This document shows, piece by piece, positions 8,255-17,949 of a DNA stretch of 64,000 bases. The notes below the pieces were generated by a model. That model made no database searches, was not told the DNA's origin, and saw only the letters and a list, made by a program, of their open reading frames with translations. The stretch is from NCBI GenBank assembly GCA_031082185.1, contig JAVHLI010000004.1:75608-139607 (forward strand). Reading direction: 5' to 3'. Position numbers and translations under genes: made by a program. The DNA comes from a bacterium (GTDB taxonomy: Bacteria > Sysuimicrobiota > Sysuimicrobiia > Sysuimicrobiales > Humicultoraceae). The first letter of the stretch is position 1; every line of letters starts with the position of its first letter.

Positions 8255-9471
8255 GCGGGAACACCTCCCCGCAGTTCTATGAGCGGGACGGTCAGCGTCA
8301 GGCGTCGCCCGTCGCGGACAACCTCCACCTGCACGCTCTCACCGGGCTTCCTGCGAAACAGCTCGCGCCGCAGGTCACCGATGGTGCTGACCTTCTGGCC
8401 GTTGATGGCTACGATGATGTCCTGCGGCCGCATCCCGGCCCGGTCGGCCGGACTCCCGGGCTGGGGCACAACGACCACGCCGTGGTCAACCGGGAGGTTG
8501 TAGGCCCGTGCGGTGTTGGCGTCTATCTCCCCTCTGATCTCGACGCCCAGGGCAGGACGGATCACTTTGCCCTGCGTGATGATCTGGTCCATGACGATGC
8601 GGGCGTGATCCATAGGGATCGCGAAGCCGATACCCTGGGCTTCGCGGATGATCGCGGTGTTGATGCCGATCAGGCGTCCGGACGAATCCAGCAGCGCGCC
8701 GCCGCTGTTGCCGGGGTTGATGGCGGCGTCGGTCTGTATGAGATTCTCGACGACGAAGTCGGGGCCGGCCTGGATGCTGCGGTTCAACGCGCTTATAACC
8801 CCGACGGTCACGGTGCTGCCCAGACCAAAGGGGTTCCCGATGGCAATCGCAAGCTGCCCCACGTTCAGCGCAACGGAGGCCCCCATCTCGACCGCGGGGA
8901 GTGGCTGAGGGCTGTCCACCTTGACGACGGCCAGGTCCGCGAACCGATCGGCGCCCAGCACGCGCCCGCGCAGGGTCTTGCCCGAAACCAGCGTGACCGT
9001 GATCTCCTGCGCGCCACGGACCACGTGGTTGTTCGTAAGGATCAGCCCGTCGGGCCGCACGACGACACCCGAACCCTGGCCTTCCTGCGGGAACAACCCA
9101 AACGGCGTTGCCACCTGGGCGCGGACGCTGATGTTGACCACGGCAGGCCGCACCTGCTGCACCACCCTGACCACAACCGACTCCTGCCCTTCAAGCAGGC
9201 GGGGAGCCGGCGCGCCGGGGGGGGCCTGACCGACAACCGGCGGGACCGCGGCGCCGGGCTGCTGGGCGCCGGGCTGTTGAGCACCGGGCGCGGATTCGAC
9301 CTGTGGAGGCGTGGCTTGCAGGGGAAGGGAGTCAGTGGCCCACTGCTTGGGAATCAGCCCGAAGCGGGGCGCGATGACTCCACCCAGCACACCGCCCAGT
9401 ACGAGCACGGCCAGCAGTGCGAGCGCCCGTTCCGCAGACCCCCTCCGGGGAGTACCCTCGCCACCAGACAT
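8239..9471 (-). CDS. HtrA/DegP-like S1C serine protease with PDZ domain
   Basis: 410 aa. One N-terminal membrane anchor (about 15-35), a Pro/Gln/Ala-rich linker (residues 60-90, with QQPGA repeats), a trypsin-like domain with the full triad His149 (LTNNHVV), Asp179 (FADLAVV) and Ser256 (NPGNSGGAL), and one PDZ domain (about 310-400) that binds exposed C-termini. It acts outside the membrane on misfolded proteins. The start is the ATG at 9471, with AAGGAGG 8 nt upstream, rather than a TTG at 9519 that falls on the -10 box. It is first in the unit with glpX-nagZ-nagA, overlapping glpX by 16 nt. Confidence 0.92.
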   Translation of the reverse strand: MSGGEGTPRRGSAERALALLAVLVLGGVLGGVIAPRFGLIPKQWATDSLPLQATPPQVESAPGAQQPGAQQPGAAVPPVVGQAPPGAPAPRLLEGQESVVVRVVQQVRPAVVNISVRAQVATPFGLFPQEGQGSGVVVRPDGLILTNNHVVRGAQEITVTLVSGKTLRGRVLGADRFADLAVVKVDSPQPLPAVEMGASVALNVGQLAIAIGNPFGLGSTVTVGVISALNRSIQAGPDFVVENLIQTDAAINPGNSGGALLDSSGRLIGINTAIIREAQGIGFAIPMDHARIVMDQIITQGKVIRPALGVEIRGEIDANTARAYNLPVDHGVVVVPQPGSPADRAGMRPQDIIVAINGQKVSTIGDLRRELFRRKPGESVQVEVVRDGRRLTLTVPLIELRGGVPAWLVS

Positions 9472-9510
9472 GGACAACGCCTCCTTCGTGGCCTCGTCGG
9501 GCCAAACACC

Positions 9511-9516
9511 ATTATA
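9511..9516 (-). promoter_or_regulatory. -10 box of the protease operon
   Basis: A perfect TATAAT on the minus strand lies 40 nt upstream of the protease ATG. No good -35 is seen at normal spacing. It probably drives the degP-like, glpX, nagZ, nagA unit. Confidence 0.5.
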
Positions 9517-9557
9517 CAATCATACAACCCGATCGCTTAGAGCACCGCTGCACTTCG

Positions 9558-9595
9558 TTGACAGGAAATCCACCCCGCCTGTACCATGGGCGGGG
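9558..9595 (+). promoter_or_regulatory. Ferredoxin promoter with overlapping inverted repeat
   Basis: TTGACA (9558-9563) and TACCAT (9582-9587) are separated by 18 nt. The -10 lies in the centre of an exact inverted repeat CCCCGCC (9573-9579) / GGCGGGG (9589-9595) with a 9-nt spacer. That geometry suits a repressor operator occluding the -10; the regulator is unknown. Confidence 0.5.
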
Positions 9596-9617
9596 AATAC
9601 ACAAGGAGGTGAACCGG

Positions 9618-9989
9618 TTGACATTCATCATCGCGGAGCCATGCGTTGACACAAAGGACCGTGCGTGCGTCGAGGTCTGCCCGGTGGACTGCATCTACGA
9701 GTACGTTGAGGCATCCGGGGGCTTTGTCGTACCCGATCCGTCCACGGGCGCCGGCACTGACAAGACGGTGGTCCCAAAGGTCGGCGGGACGGTCCATACC
9801 CCTTCGGAAAAGCTCACGAAGGATCAGCTCAACTCCATACTGTTCGTCCACCCGGAGGAGTGCATTGACTGCGGGGCGTGCGAATCCGCCTGCCCGGTTA
9901 CGGCGATATTCGCCGAGGCGGACGTGCCTGAGAAGTGGAAGCAGTTCACCGACCTGAACTACGACGCCTTCGGGGTTCAAAGGAAGTAG
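9618..9989 (+). CDS. Thermus-type 7Fe ferredoxin with an inserted segment
   Basis: 123 aa starting at TTG, chosen because AAGGAGGTG ends 6 nt upstream and the protein then begins MTFIIAEPC as in the family. Cysteines fit the [3Fe-4S][4Fe-4S] pattern: Cys9, Cys17, Cys92 for one cluster, Cys21, Cys82, Cys85, Cys88 for the other, and Cys25 free. The sequences around both clusters (CVEVCPVDCIYE, HPEECIDCGACESACPV) closely resemble Thermus/Azotobacter-type 7Fe ferredoxins. About 45 residues (33-77) are inserted where the typical protein has a short turn. It is an electron carrier; the partner is unknown. It is monocistronic, with its own promoter and a downstream hairpin. Confidence 0.9.
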   Translation: MTFIIAEPCVDTKDRACVEVCPVDCIYEYVEASGGFVVPDPSTGAGTDKTVVPKVGGTVHTPSEKLTKDQLNSILFVHPEECIDCGACESACPVTAIFAEADVPEKWKQFTDLNYDAFGVQRK

Positions 9990-10008
9990 CGGCCTGACAC
10001 CACTGCGG

Positions 10009-10045
10009 CACCGGAGCCCGCCGGTCCGCCGAGCGGGCTCCGGTG
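10009..10045 (+). terminator. Strong hairpin after the ferredoxin gene
   Basis: A perfect 13-bp stem, CACCGGAGCCCGC (10009-10021) with its complement (10033-10045), and an 11-nt loop begins 19 nt after the ferredoxin stop. No T-tract follows, so it may need a factor or serve as an mRNA 3' end stabiliser. Confidence 0.6.
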
Positions 10046-10076
10046 TTGGCTGGCGGCGGCCTCCCTGCGGTATAAT
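10046..10076 (+). promoter_or_regulatory. Promoter of the acc operon
   Basis: A perfect -10 TATAAT (10071-10076) with a -35-like TTGGCT (10046-10051) at 19-nt spacing, immediately after the terminator hairpin. The accD ATG lies about 50 nt past the predicted start site. Confidence 0.6.
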
Positions 10077-10134
10077 CAATGTTTGAACCGGCGGGGATTC
10101 TGCCTGCCGATCCTTCTCGATATCCGAGGCGCGA

Positions 10135-11018
<884 letters not shown>

Positions 11019-11022
<4 letters not shown>

Positions 11023-12008
11023 CCAGGGCGCTTCCGGAGCGCAACCGCGCGGCCGAGGCGCGCGCGGCCGAGATGGAAACCCAGCTCGCCGGGATCCAGC
11101 GTGAGATTGACGCGCTGCGCCGGCGGGGGGAAAAGGACAAACCGGACGTCGCCGAGCAGATCCGTGCGCTGGAGGCGCGCGGTGGAGAACTGCGTGAGGC
11201 CATGCTGGCCATCCGTACCGCCTGGCAGGCGGTGGCCCTGGCGCGCCATCCCCAGCGGCCCAAGGCCCAGGAGTTCGTGAGGGGGCTCCTGGATGAGTTC
11301 ACGGAGTTGCACGGCGACCGGCTCTTTCGCGATGACCCGGCGATGCTTGCCGGGCTGGGGTGGTTCGAGGGGCAACCCGTCGTCGCGGTGGCTCCCTGTA
11401 AGGGCAAGGATACTCGAGAGAACATCGCGTGCAACTTCGGCATGCCCTACCCCGAAGGGTACCGCAAGGCGCTGCGGGCCATGCGGCTCGCCGAGAAGTT
11501 CGGCTACCCGGTGCTCAGCATCGTGGACACGCCGGCGGCATTTCCGGGTGACGCCGCGGAAGAGCGCGGGCAGGCCGAGGCCATCGCCCGTAACATCTGT
11601 GAGATGACGCGCCTGAGGGTGCCTGTGCTCGTGGTGATAACGGGCGAAGGGGGCAGTGGCGGCGCGCTGGCAATCGCGGTCGGCGACGAGGTACTCATGC
11701 TGGAACACGCCGTCTACACTGTGATCCCTCCCGAAGGGTGCGCTGCGATCCTCTGGCACGACGCCCGCCGCGCGAGAGAGGCCGCCTCCGCGCTGCGTCT
11801 GACCGCGCAGGAGATTGCCGCCCTGGGCGTCGTGGACGAGATCCTTCCCGAGCCGCACGGTGGCGCCCACCTTGACCCCCAGGCGGCCATCGCCGCGGTG
11901 CGGGAGGCGCTTCGCCCTCGGATGCAGGCTCTTGCCCGCCTTCCCGTGGAAGAACTCCTGCGGCGCCGGTACGCGAAGTACCGCGCCATGGGGTATTATG
12001 AGGAGTAA
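11019..12008 (+). CDS. accA: Acetyl-CoA carboxylase carboxyltransferase subunit alpha
   Basis: 329 aa starting at GTG overlapping the accD stop. A helical, charged N-terminus (1-70) leads into the carboxyltransferase domain with FAMTPEG-like NFGMPYPEGYRKALR, VDTPAAFPG and GEGGSGGALAIAVGD, all typical for AccA. It pairs with AccD. accB follows after only 2 nt. The overlapping order accD-accA-accB-accC puts all four subunits of the enzyme under one promoter. Confidence 0.96.
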
Positions 12009-12010
12009 TC

Positions 12011-12454
12011 ATGAGCGACCGCATTGATTTCGACCAGGTAAGAGAGGTCATCCGCATCGCGGCGGAGTCGGATCTCATCGAGCTCGATGTTGAGAGTCCA
12101 ACGCTCAAGGTCCGCGTCAAGAAAGCAGGACCCAACCCTGCTCCCGAAACGCCGGCGGCGGCAGCAGCGGCCGGCACAGCTCCCGACGCGAACGATCAGG
12201 ACCGCCTTGAGACGGTCGCCGCTCCCATGGTGGGCACCTTCTTCCGGGCCAGCTCGCCGGAGGTGCCGCCGTTCGTCAAAGAAGGCGACCTCGTAGGCGA
12301 AGGCCAGGTAATCTGCGTAATCGAGGCAATGAAGCTCTTCAACGAGATCCAGGCCGAGAAGGGCGGGCGCATCGCCCGCGTGCTGGTTGACAACGCGTCG
12401 CCCGTCGAGTACGGCCAGCCCCTGTTCCTCCTCGACACGAGCGCCCGGGCCTAA
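12011..12454 (+). CDS. accB: Biotin carboxyl carrier protein
   Basis: 147 aa, normal BCCP length. A short N-terminal helix region, an Ala/Pro-rich linker (about 40-60) and the biotinyl domain with EAMKLF, where Lys108 is biotinylated. It shuttles carboxybiotin between AccC and AccDA. It lies 2 nt after accA and 3 nt before accC. Confidence 0.96.
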   Translation: MSDRIDFDQVREVIRIAAESDLIELDVESPTLKVRVKKAGPNPAPETPAAAAAAGTAPDANDQDRLETVAAPMVGTFFRASSPEVPPFVKEGDLVGEGQVICVIEAMKLFNEIQAEKGGRIARVLVDNASPVEYGQPLFLLDTSARA

Positions 12455-12457
12455 CCG

Positions 12458-13810
12458 ATGTTCCGCAAGCTGCTCGTGGCCAACCGCGGGGAGATCGCCG
12501 TCCGCGTGATCCGCGCGTGCCGCGAGATGGGCATCTCCACCGTGGCCGTCTACTCTGAGGCCGACCGGACATCAATGCACGTCAAGATGGCCGACGAGGC
12601 GTTCTGCATCGGCCCGGCCCCCAGCGCCGGATCGTACCTGAACATACCCAACATCATGAGCACGGCCGAGTTGACCGGGGTGGATGCCATCCACCCCGGA
12701 TACGGGTTCCTGGCCGAGAACCCGCGTTTTGCCGAGATTGTGGCGGACTGCAAGATCGCCTTTGTGGGCCCTCCTTCCCGGGCAATCGAGTTGATGGGTG
12801 ACAAATCCGCCGCCCGCGGGCAGATGCAGAAGGCCGGCGTGCCGATCATCCCCGGCACCCACGGGACGGTATCGGGAGTGCGCGAGGCGCTGGAGGCCGC
12901 GCGGGGCACCGGCTATCCGCTTGTCATCAAGGCCGCGGCCGGGGGAGGCGGGCGGGGGATGCGCATCGCGCAGACGGCGGAAGACCTGCCGGGGGCGCTG
13001 CAGTCCGCCCAGCAAGAGGCCGAGGCGGCGTTCGGCGACGGGCGGGTGTACATAGAGAAGTACCTACAGGAACCGCGCCACATCGAGGTGCAGGTCCTCG
13101 CCGATGCCCACGGCGCGATCTTGCACCTGGGCACGCGCGATTGCTCGATCCAGCGCCGCCACCAGAAACTGATCGAGGAGTCCCCGCCGCCGCGTTTGCG
13201 CGAGCGGACGCTGGCCGCGCTCGGTCGCACCGCGGTCCGCGCGGCACAGTCAATCGGCTACGTCAACGCGGGCACGGTCGAGTTCCTGGTGGACACCCAC
13301 GAGAACCTCTACTTCATGGAGATGAACACGCGCATACAGGTCGAGCACCCGGTCACCGAGGCGGTCACGGGGCTGGATCTGGTCAAGGAACAGATCCGAA
13401 TTGCCGCCGGGGAGAAGCTGCGCTTCGGCCAGAGAGACGTGGAGTTCCGAGGCCATGCGCTGGAGTGCCGGATCAACGCTGAGGACCCCGGGCACGGCTT
13501 CCGGCCGTCTGCCGGAACGATTACCGGCTTCATTCCTCCGGGGGGCCCGGGAATCCGCGTGGACACCCACTGCTACCCGGGCTATGCCGTTCCGCCTCAC
13601 TACGACTCGCTCATCGCCAAGGTGATCGCCTGGGGGCGCGACCGCGATGAGGCCGTCATGAGGATGCGCCGCGCCCTGCTGGAGTTCGATGTCGAGGGGA
13701 TCCGCACGACGATCCCCTTCCATCTTAGGGTGCTCGACAACGCCTTCTTCCGCCGCGGAGAGGTGTACACGAACTTCGTGCAGCGACGCCTCGAGATGGA
13801 CGCGCTCTAG
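12458..13810 (+). CDS. accC: Biotin carboxylase subunit of acetyl-CoA carboxylase
   Basis: 450 aa, the standard AccC length. It has the N-terminal domain [20 protein letters not shown], the glycine-rich ATP-grasp loop [11 protein letters not shown], the catalytic segment with [10 protein letters not shown], and [14 protein letters not shown]. It carboxylates BCCP using ATP and bicarbonate. It is the last gene of the acc operon. Its TAG stop overlaps the TAG of the convergent ROK gene within a single CTAG palindrome (13807-13810), so the two genes end with no spacer or terminator. Confidence 0.96.
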   Translation: MFRKLLVANRGEIAVRVIRACREMGISTVAVYSEADRTSMHVKMADEAFCIGPAPSAGSYLNIPNIMSTAELTGVDAIHPGYGFLAENPRFAEIVADCKIAFVGPPSRAIELMGDKSAARGQMQKAGVPIIPGTHGTVSGVREALEAARGTGYPLVIKAAAGGGGRGMRIAQTAEDLPGALQSAQQEAEAAFGDGRVYIEKYLQEPRHIEVQVLADAHGAILHLGTRDCSIQRRHQKLIEESPPPRLRERTLAALGRTAVRAAQSIGYVNAGTVEFLVDTHENLYFMEMNTRIQVEHPVTEAVTGLDLVKEQIRIAAGEKLRFGQRDVEFRGHALECRINAEDPGHGFRPSAGTITGFIPPGGPGIRVDTHCYPGYAVPPHYDSLIAKVIAWGRDRDEAVMRMRRALLEFDVEGIRTTIPFHLRVLDNAFFRRGEVYTNFVQRRLEMDAL

Positions 13811-14763
13811 GAGCGCACCCGCTCGTACACCACCGCCGCCGCGCCGATCACGCCGACGTCGTCACCCAGCGCAGCGGGCACAACCCGCACCGCGGCCCCC
13901 GGCCGCTCGAACGCCTCTGCCTGCACGATCCGCCGGACCGGCGCGAACAGCAGCTCTCCCGCCCGACTCACCCCGCCCCCGACGATCACCAGCGCCGGGT
14001 TGAGCAGGTTCACGAGGTTGGTGATGCCGACCCCCAGCGCCGCGGCCGCGCCCGCAAAGATCTCGCGGGCCAGCGGATCTCCTTCCTCGGCAGCGCGTGC
14101 GACCGCCTCCGCCGTGATCACCTCCGGCGGCACTTGGGAGAGCACCGTCGGACGGCCGCTCTCCACCGCCAGTCGCGCCTCCCTTGCGATCGCCGTGCCG
14201 GAGGCCAGTGCCTCCAGGCACCCGGCGCGGCCGCAGCCGCACAGTGGGCCCCCTCGCGCGATGACCATGTGTCCGACCTCGCCCGCGGTGCCGGAAGCGC
14301 CCCGGTAGAGGCGCCCCCCCAGGATCAAGCCGCCACCTATCCCGGTGCTGACGGTGAGGTAGACGAGGTCGTCCACTCCCCGCCCGGCCCCCACCCACCG
14401 CTCTCCCATCGCGGCGGCGTTGGCGTCGTTCTCAACGAAGGTGGGCACGCCCAGACGCTCCGCCATGCGCGCCGCCAGAGGGACGTCCCGCCAGCCGGAC
14501 AGGTTGGGCGGCTCGAACACGATGCCGGAGTCCGGATCCAGGGGACCGGGCGCACCCACGCCCACGCCCAGGGCAGAGCGTGGGGCGACGCCGGATCGGT
14601 TCGACAGCTCGGCGACGCTGGCGACGATCGCCTCGATCACCTCATCCGGGCCCGTCGTTGGGGTCGCCACGCGCACGCGCGCGACCACCCGACCGCGCCC
14701 GTCCACCAGCGCGGTGAGGGTCTTCGTGCCGCCCAGATCCACACCGATCGCGTAATGTGGCAT
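13807..14763 (-). CDS. ROK-family sugar kinase, glucokinase-like
   Basis: 318 aa. N-terminal ATP-binding motif [17 protein letters not shown], the ROK signature with zinc ligands GHM...[15 protein letters not shown], and [13 protein letters not shown] with the sugar-binding Glu-Asn-Asp. No helix-turn-helix precedes the kinase, so it is an enzyme and not a NagC-type repressor. The ATG at 14763 has GGAGGTG 4-5 nt upstream; the frame stays open to 14886 without motifs. Glucose is the likely substrate, but mannose or N-acetylmannosamine cannot be excluded. It diverges from the SPFH gene across 125 nt. Confidence 0.88.
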   Translation of the reverse strand: MPHYAIGVDLGGTKTLTALVDGRGRVVARVRVATPTTGPDEVIEAIVASVAELSNRSGVAPRSALGVGVGAPGPLDPDSGIVFEPPNLSGWRDVPLAARMAERLGVPTFVENDANAAAMGERWVGAGRGVDDLVYLTVSTGIGGGLILGGRLYRGASGTAGEVGHMVIARGGPLCGCGRAGCLEALASGTAIAREARLAVESGRPTVLSQVPPEVITAEAVARAAEEGDPLAREIFAGAAAALGVGITNLVNLLNPALVIVGGGVSRAGELLFAPVRRIVQAEAFERPGAAVRVVPAALGDDVGVIGAAAVVYERVRS

Positions 14764-14888
14764 CCCCACACCTCCGCAGATCTCTTCGGGCCGCGCCCGT
14801 CGGCTCCTGGCGGCAGGCAGGACCAACAAGGAAGCTGCGCCGGGTATCCAGAAGTACACTGCGCGCCAGGACACAGGGAGGTGCACAG

Positions 14889-15776
14889 GTGCCCAACATG
14901 GTCACGTTCCTCACGTACGGCATCGCCATTGTCATCGCGGGCATGATCGTCCTAGGCTCTATCATCAAGATCGTCCGCGAATATCAGCGCCTGGTCATCT
15001 TCCGGTTCGGCCGCAGCAGAGGCCGCCGGGGACCGGGTATCGTGATCCTGATCCCGCTCGTGGACAAGGCGGTGTGGGTGGACCTCCGCGAGATGTTCCT
15101 GGAGATCCCCTCCCAAACCTGTATCACGCGCGACAACGCGCCGATCAACATTGACTTCCTCATCTACTTCAAAGTCGTGGACCCCGAGCACTCCGTCATC
15201 CAGGTGGCCGACTTCGCCGGCGCGGCCCGCGGCATCGCCACGACCACGCTGCGGGCGGTGATAGGCGACATCGCCCTCGACGACGTGCTGGCCCGCCGCG
15301 AGCAGATCAACCAGGTGCTGCGCGCGAAGCTGGACGAGGTCACCGAGCGCTGGGGCGTCAAGGTGACCACGGTCGAGATCCGGGAGATCCTGCCGCCCAA
15401 GGACGTGCTGGACGCGATGACCCGGCAGATGTCGGCCGAGCGCACCCGCCGCGCAGTCGTCACCGAGGCCGACGGCAAGAAGCAGGCCACGATTACCGTG
15501 GCCGAGGGCGACAAGCAGTCCGCCATTCTCCGGGCCGAGGGCGACCGCCAGGCGGCGGTCCTGCGCGCGGAGGGCTTTGCGCTGGCGCTCGACAAGATCT
15601 TCTCCATCGCCAAGACGGTGGACAGCAAGACGATGGCGCTGCAGTACCTGGAGACCCTCAAGAAGCTGGGCGAGGGCGCCGCGACCAAGTTCATCTTCCC
15701 GATGGAGTTCACCAAACTCCTCGCACCGCTGGCGGAGATGACCGAGAAAGGGTTCAAGGAAACGAAGGAAACATAG
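14889..15776 (+). CDS. SPFH/band 7 family protein (slipin/stomatin type)
   Basis: About 295 aa. One N-terminal membrane helix (10-28), then the SPFH domain beginning EYQRLVIFRFGR, with the stomatin-like IPLVDK...DLRE and TRDNAPINIDFLIYFKV blocks, and a charged Ala/Glu-rich C-terminal coiled region containing repeated AEGDKQ/AEGDRQ units. Slipins oligomerise as membrane-scaffolding rings. I chose the GTG at 14889 because GGGAGGTG lies 5 nt upstream; an ATG at 14898 is alternative. There is no NfeD-type protease gene beside it, unlike many bacterial slipins. Confidence 0.88.
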   Translation: MPNMVTFLTYGIAIVIAGMIVLGSIIKIVREYQRLVIFRFGRSRGRRGPGIVILIPLVDKAVWVDLREMFLEIPSQTCITRDNAPINIDFLIYFKVVDPEHSVIQVADFAGAARGIATTTLRAVIGDIALDDVLARREQINQVLRAKLDEVTERWGVKVTTVEIREILPPKDVLDAMTRQMSAERTRRAVVTEADGKKQATITVAEGDKQSAILRAEGDRQAAVLRAEGFALALDKIFSIAKTVDSKTMALQYLETLKKLGEGAATKFIFPMEFTKLLAPLAEMTEKGFKETKET

Positions 15777-15816
15777 CCCAGACGGCGGCCGGTTGCCGGC
15801 CGCGGGCGTGATGACA

Positions 15817-15848
15817 CAGGCGCCGCCTATCTAGAAGGGCGGCGCCTG
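15817..15848. terminator. Hairpin between convergent genes
   Basis: A perfect 11-bp stem CAGGCGCCGCC (15817-15827) / complement (15838-15848) with a 10-nt loop, in the 104-nt gap between the SPFH and TRAP permease stops. It can serve both directions; no T-tract is visible on either side. Confidence 0.6.
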
Positions 15849-15880
15849 GTATTCGCAGTCTGACGGAGTGATCCGCCGCC

Positions 15881-17878
15881 TTAGGATGTGCGCCTGAGCC
15901 TCTGCGACGCGTAGACGAGCAGTATCAACCCAAACCCCACCAGGTCCGTCACAATCCCCGGCTTGATCAGCGTGAACGCCGCCACCAGCATCGGAATGCG
16001 CTCCCACCATGCCATCCGCTTCAGGAGGTAGCCCTGCGTCGCGGCGACGAACGCCAGTAGCCCCACCAGCGCGGTGAGGACCACGTGCGCTCCGTGGGCA
16101 AACCCGCCGATGTTGATGAGTAGCAGCTCAGGATTGAAGATAAACATGAACGGCAGGATGGCCGTGCGCATGTCGTAGATGAAGCCCTGGATCCCGGTCT
16201 TTATGGGGTCCGACCGGGCAATCGCCGCTGCCGCGTACGCGGCCAGCCCAACCGGGGGCGTGTCGTCGGCCAGGATGCCGAAGAAGAACACGAACAGGTG
16301 GATGGCCACGATCGGGATGTCCATACCCGCGGCCTTGGTCAGGTTGACGATGACCGGCGCGACCAGCGCGGCCATGACGATGTAGTTGGCTGTGGTGGGC
16401 AGGCCCATCCCCAGTATGAGCGAGGCAACAGCGGCAAGGACGAGGACGATGATGATGTTGCCGCCGGAGAGCGTCTGTACGATGCTGGTGAGCCCGAAGC
16501 CCAGGCCGGTCATCGTCACGATGCCCACGATGATCCCCGCCGCTGCGGTCGCGATCGCTATGGTGACCATGTTGCGCGCCCCGGCCTCGAATCCGCCTAC
16601 AACGGCCGTCCAGGCCTGGCGCAGGCCGCGGACGGCCCCATCCCTGACGCGGACCGCACGCCAGAGTTCCTGAACGAAGATGAGGCCGATCAGCAGGAAC
16701 ATGGCGTTGAGCGCGCTGCGTTCAGGGGTGAGCCGGATGATGATCAATGAGTAGAGCAGGTAGATGACCGGGATCAGGTAGTGCAGCCCCGAGAACAGGG
16801 TCGGCCAGAAGAGCGGCAGTTCGGCCCTGGGCAGGCTCTTGATGTCGAGCTTAAGGGCCTCCAGGTGCACCACGTAGAACAGCGCGATGTAGCTCAGCAC
16901 CGCCGGAACCGCCGCGTAGACGATCAGCTTCGCGTACGGAATCCCCAGGAAGTCCGCCATGATGAACGCCGCGGCACCCATTACCGGCGGCATGAGCTGC
17001 CCGTTGGTGGAGGCGGCCACCTCGGTGGCCGCCGCCTTCTCGGGCGTGTACCCCACGCGCTTCATCAGCGGGATCGTGAAGGTGCCGGTGGTCACCACGT
17101 TGGCGATCGAGGAACCCGAGATGATCCCGGTCAGCATGCTCCCAACTACCGCTGCCTTGGCAGGCCCGCCGCGGAAGGTGCCGAGCAGGCTGTAGGCCAG
17201 GTCTACGAAGAACCGGCCGGCCCCTGCTTTGTCCAGCAGCGAGCCGAAGAGGACGAACAGAAACACAAAGGTGGCCGACACCCTGATCGGCGTGCCCCAG
17301 ATCCCCTCGGCGGTCAGGTAGAGTTGCTGAACAATCTGGCTCCAGCGATATCCGGCGTGGAGGAAGAGAACGTCAGGGGGGCGTATGGGCACGATCCCAG
17401 ATGGCCCCATGGCGGCATAGAAGATCAGCACGCCGGCGATAATCGGGAGTGCAGGGCTCACCACGCGGAATGAGGCGATGAACAGCACCACCAGGGTGAT
17501 GGTGCCCATGACCACGTCGCGCTGAATCGGCACGCCGCCCCGCACCGCGATAATGCCGTAGTAGTCCGCCACGATGTACATGGCGCCGACGACCCCCAGG
17601 ATCGCCAGCGCCCAGTCGGCCAGCGGCACGTGATCCCGAGGGCCCCGTCGGGACGGATAGGCGAGGAATGCCAGCGCGAAGGCGAACGCCAGGTGAATGG
17701 GGCCCAGGCGCAGCGGATCGATCCTGCCGCTCCACGTCGCCCAGACCTGAAACACGCTCCAACCGACCGCCAGGAGGAACAGCAGCCATCGCTGCCACGC
17801 AATCCTGGGGGCCCTTGCCCCGAACTCGACTGCCTGCCTTATTTCCTCAGCCTTGGCCACAGTTTTGTCCATGATCAT
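15881..17878 (-). CDS. TRAP transporter fused permease (TAXI type)
   Basis: 665 aa and almost entirely hydrophobic. The N-terminal part (about 1-230) is the small DctQ-like region, followed by the large DctM-like region with GSMLTGIISGSSIANVVTTG, NGQLMPPVMGAAAF and GMGLPTTANY, the hallmarks of fused 4TM-12TM TRAP permeases that pair with TAXI binding proteins. It imports carboxylate-type solutes using an ion gradient. The binding-protein gene lies directly upstream on the same strand, separated by a hairpin-T tract. The start is the ATG at 17878 with GAGG 6 nt before it, or the ATG at 17872. Confidence 0.92.
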   Translation of the reverse strand: MIMDKTVAKAEEIRQAVEFGARAPRIAWQRWLLFLLAVGWSVFQVWATWSGRIDPLRLGPIHLAFAFALAFLAYPSRRGPRDHVPLADWALAILGVVGAMYIVADYYGIIAVRGGVPIQRDVVMGTITLVVLFIASFRVVSPALPIIAGVLIFYAAMGPSGIVPIRPPDVLFLHAGYRWSQIVQQLYLTAEGIWGTPIRVSATFVFLFVLFGSLLDKAGAGRFFVDLAYSLLGTFRGGPAKAAVVGSMLTGIISGSSIANVVTTGTFTIPLMKRVGYTPEKAAATEVAASTNGQLMPPVMGAAAFIMADFLGIPYAKLIVYAAVPAVLSYIALFYVVHLEALKLDIKSLPRAELPLFWPTLFSGLHYLIPVIYLLYSLIIIRLTPERSALNAMFLLIGLIFVQELWRAVRVRDGAVRGLRQAWTAVVGGFEAGARNMVTIAIATAAAGIIVGIVTMTGLGFGLTSIVQTLSGGNIIIVLVLAAVASLILGMGLPTTANYIVMAALVAPVIVNLTKAAGMDIPIVAIHLFVFFFGILADDTPPVGLAAYAAAAIARSDPIKTGIQGFIYDMRTAILPFMFIFNPELLLINIGGFAHGAHVVLTALVGLLAFVAATQGYLLKRMAWWERIPMLVAAFTLIKPGIVTDLVGFGLILLVYASQRLRRTS

Positions 17879-17905
17879 CGGCGCCTCGATTCCTTCCGCG
17901 GCGAG

Positions 17906-17936
17906 AAAAGGCCCGGCCCCAGGGAGGGGCCGGGCC
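17906..17936 (-). terminator. Intercistronic rho-independent terminator between binding protein and permease
   Basis: On the minus strand a perfect 11-bp stem GGCCCGGCCCC / complement with a 5-nt loop (17936-17910) is followed at once by TTTT (17909-17906). It starts about 14 nt after the binding-protein stop and ends 28 nt before the permease start. It should end most transcripts after the binding protein, giving excess binding protein over permease. Confidence 0.75.
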
Positions 17937-17949
17937 CAGCGGTATGTGG

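Noticed and set aside
9241-9295. Short direct repeats in the protease gene
   Set aside because: They encode the Gln-Pro-Gly-Ala linker of the protease; simple coding repeats, not a mobile or CRISPR feature.
14764-14888. Promoters in the gap between the ROK and SPFH genes
   Set aside because: A TACACT at 14855-14860 is the best -10 on the plus strand but no -35 fits; not strong enough to list.
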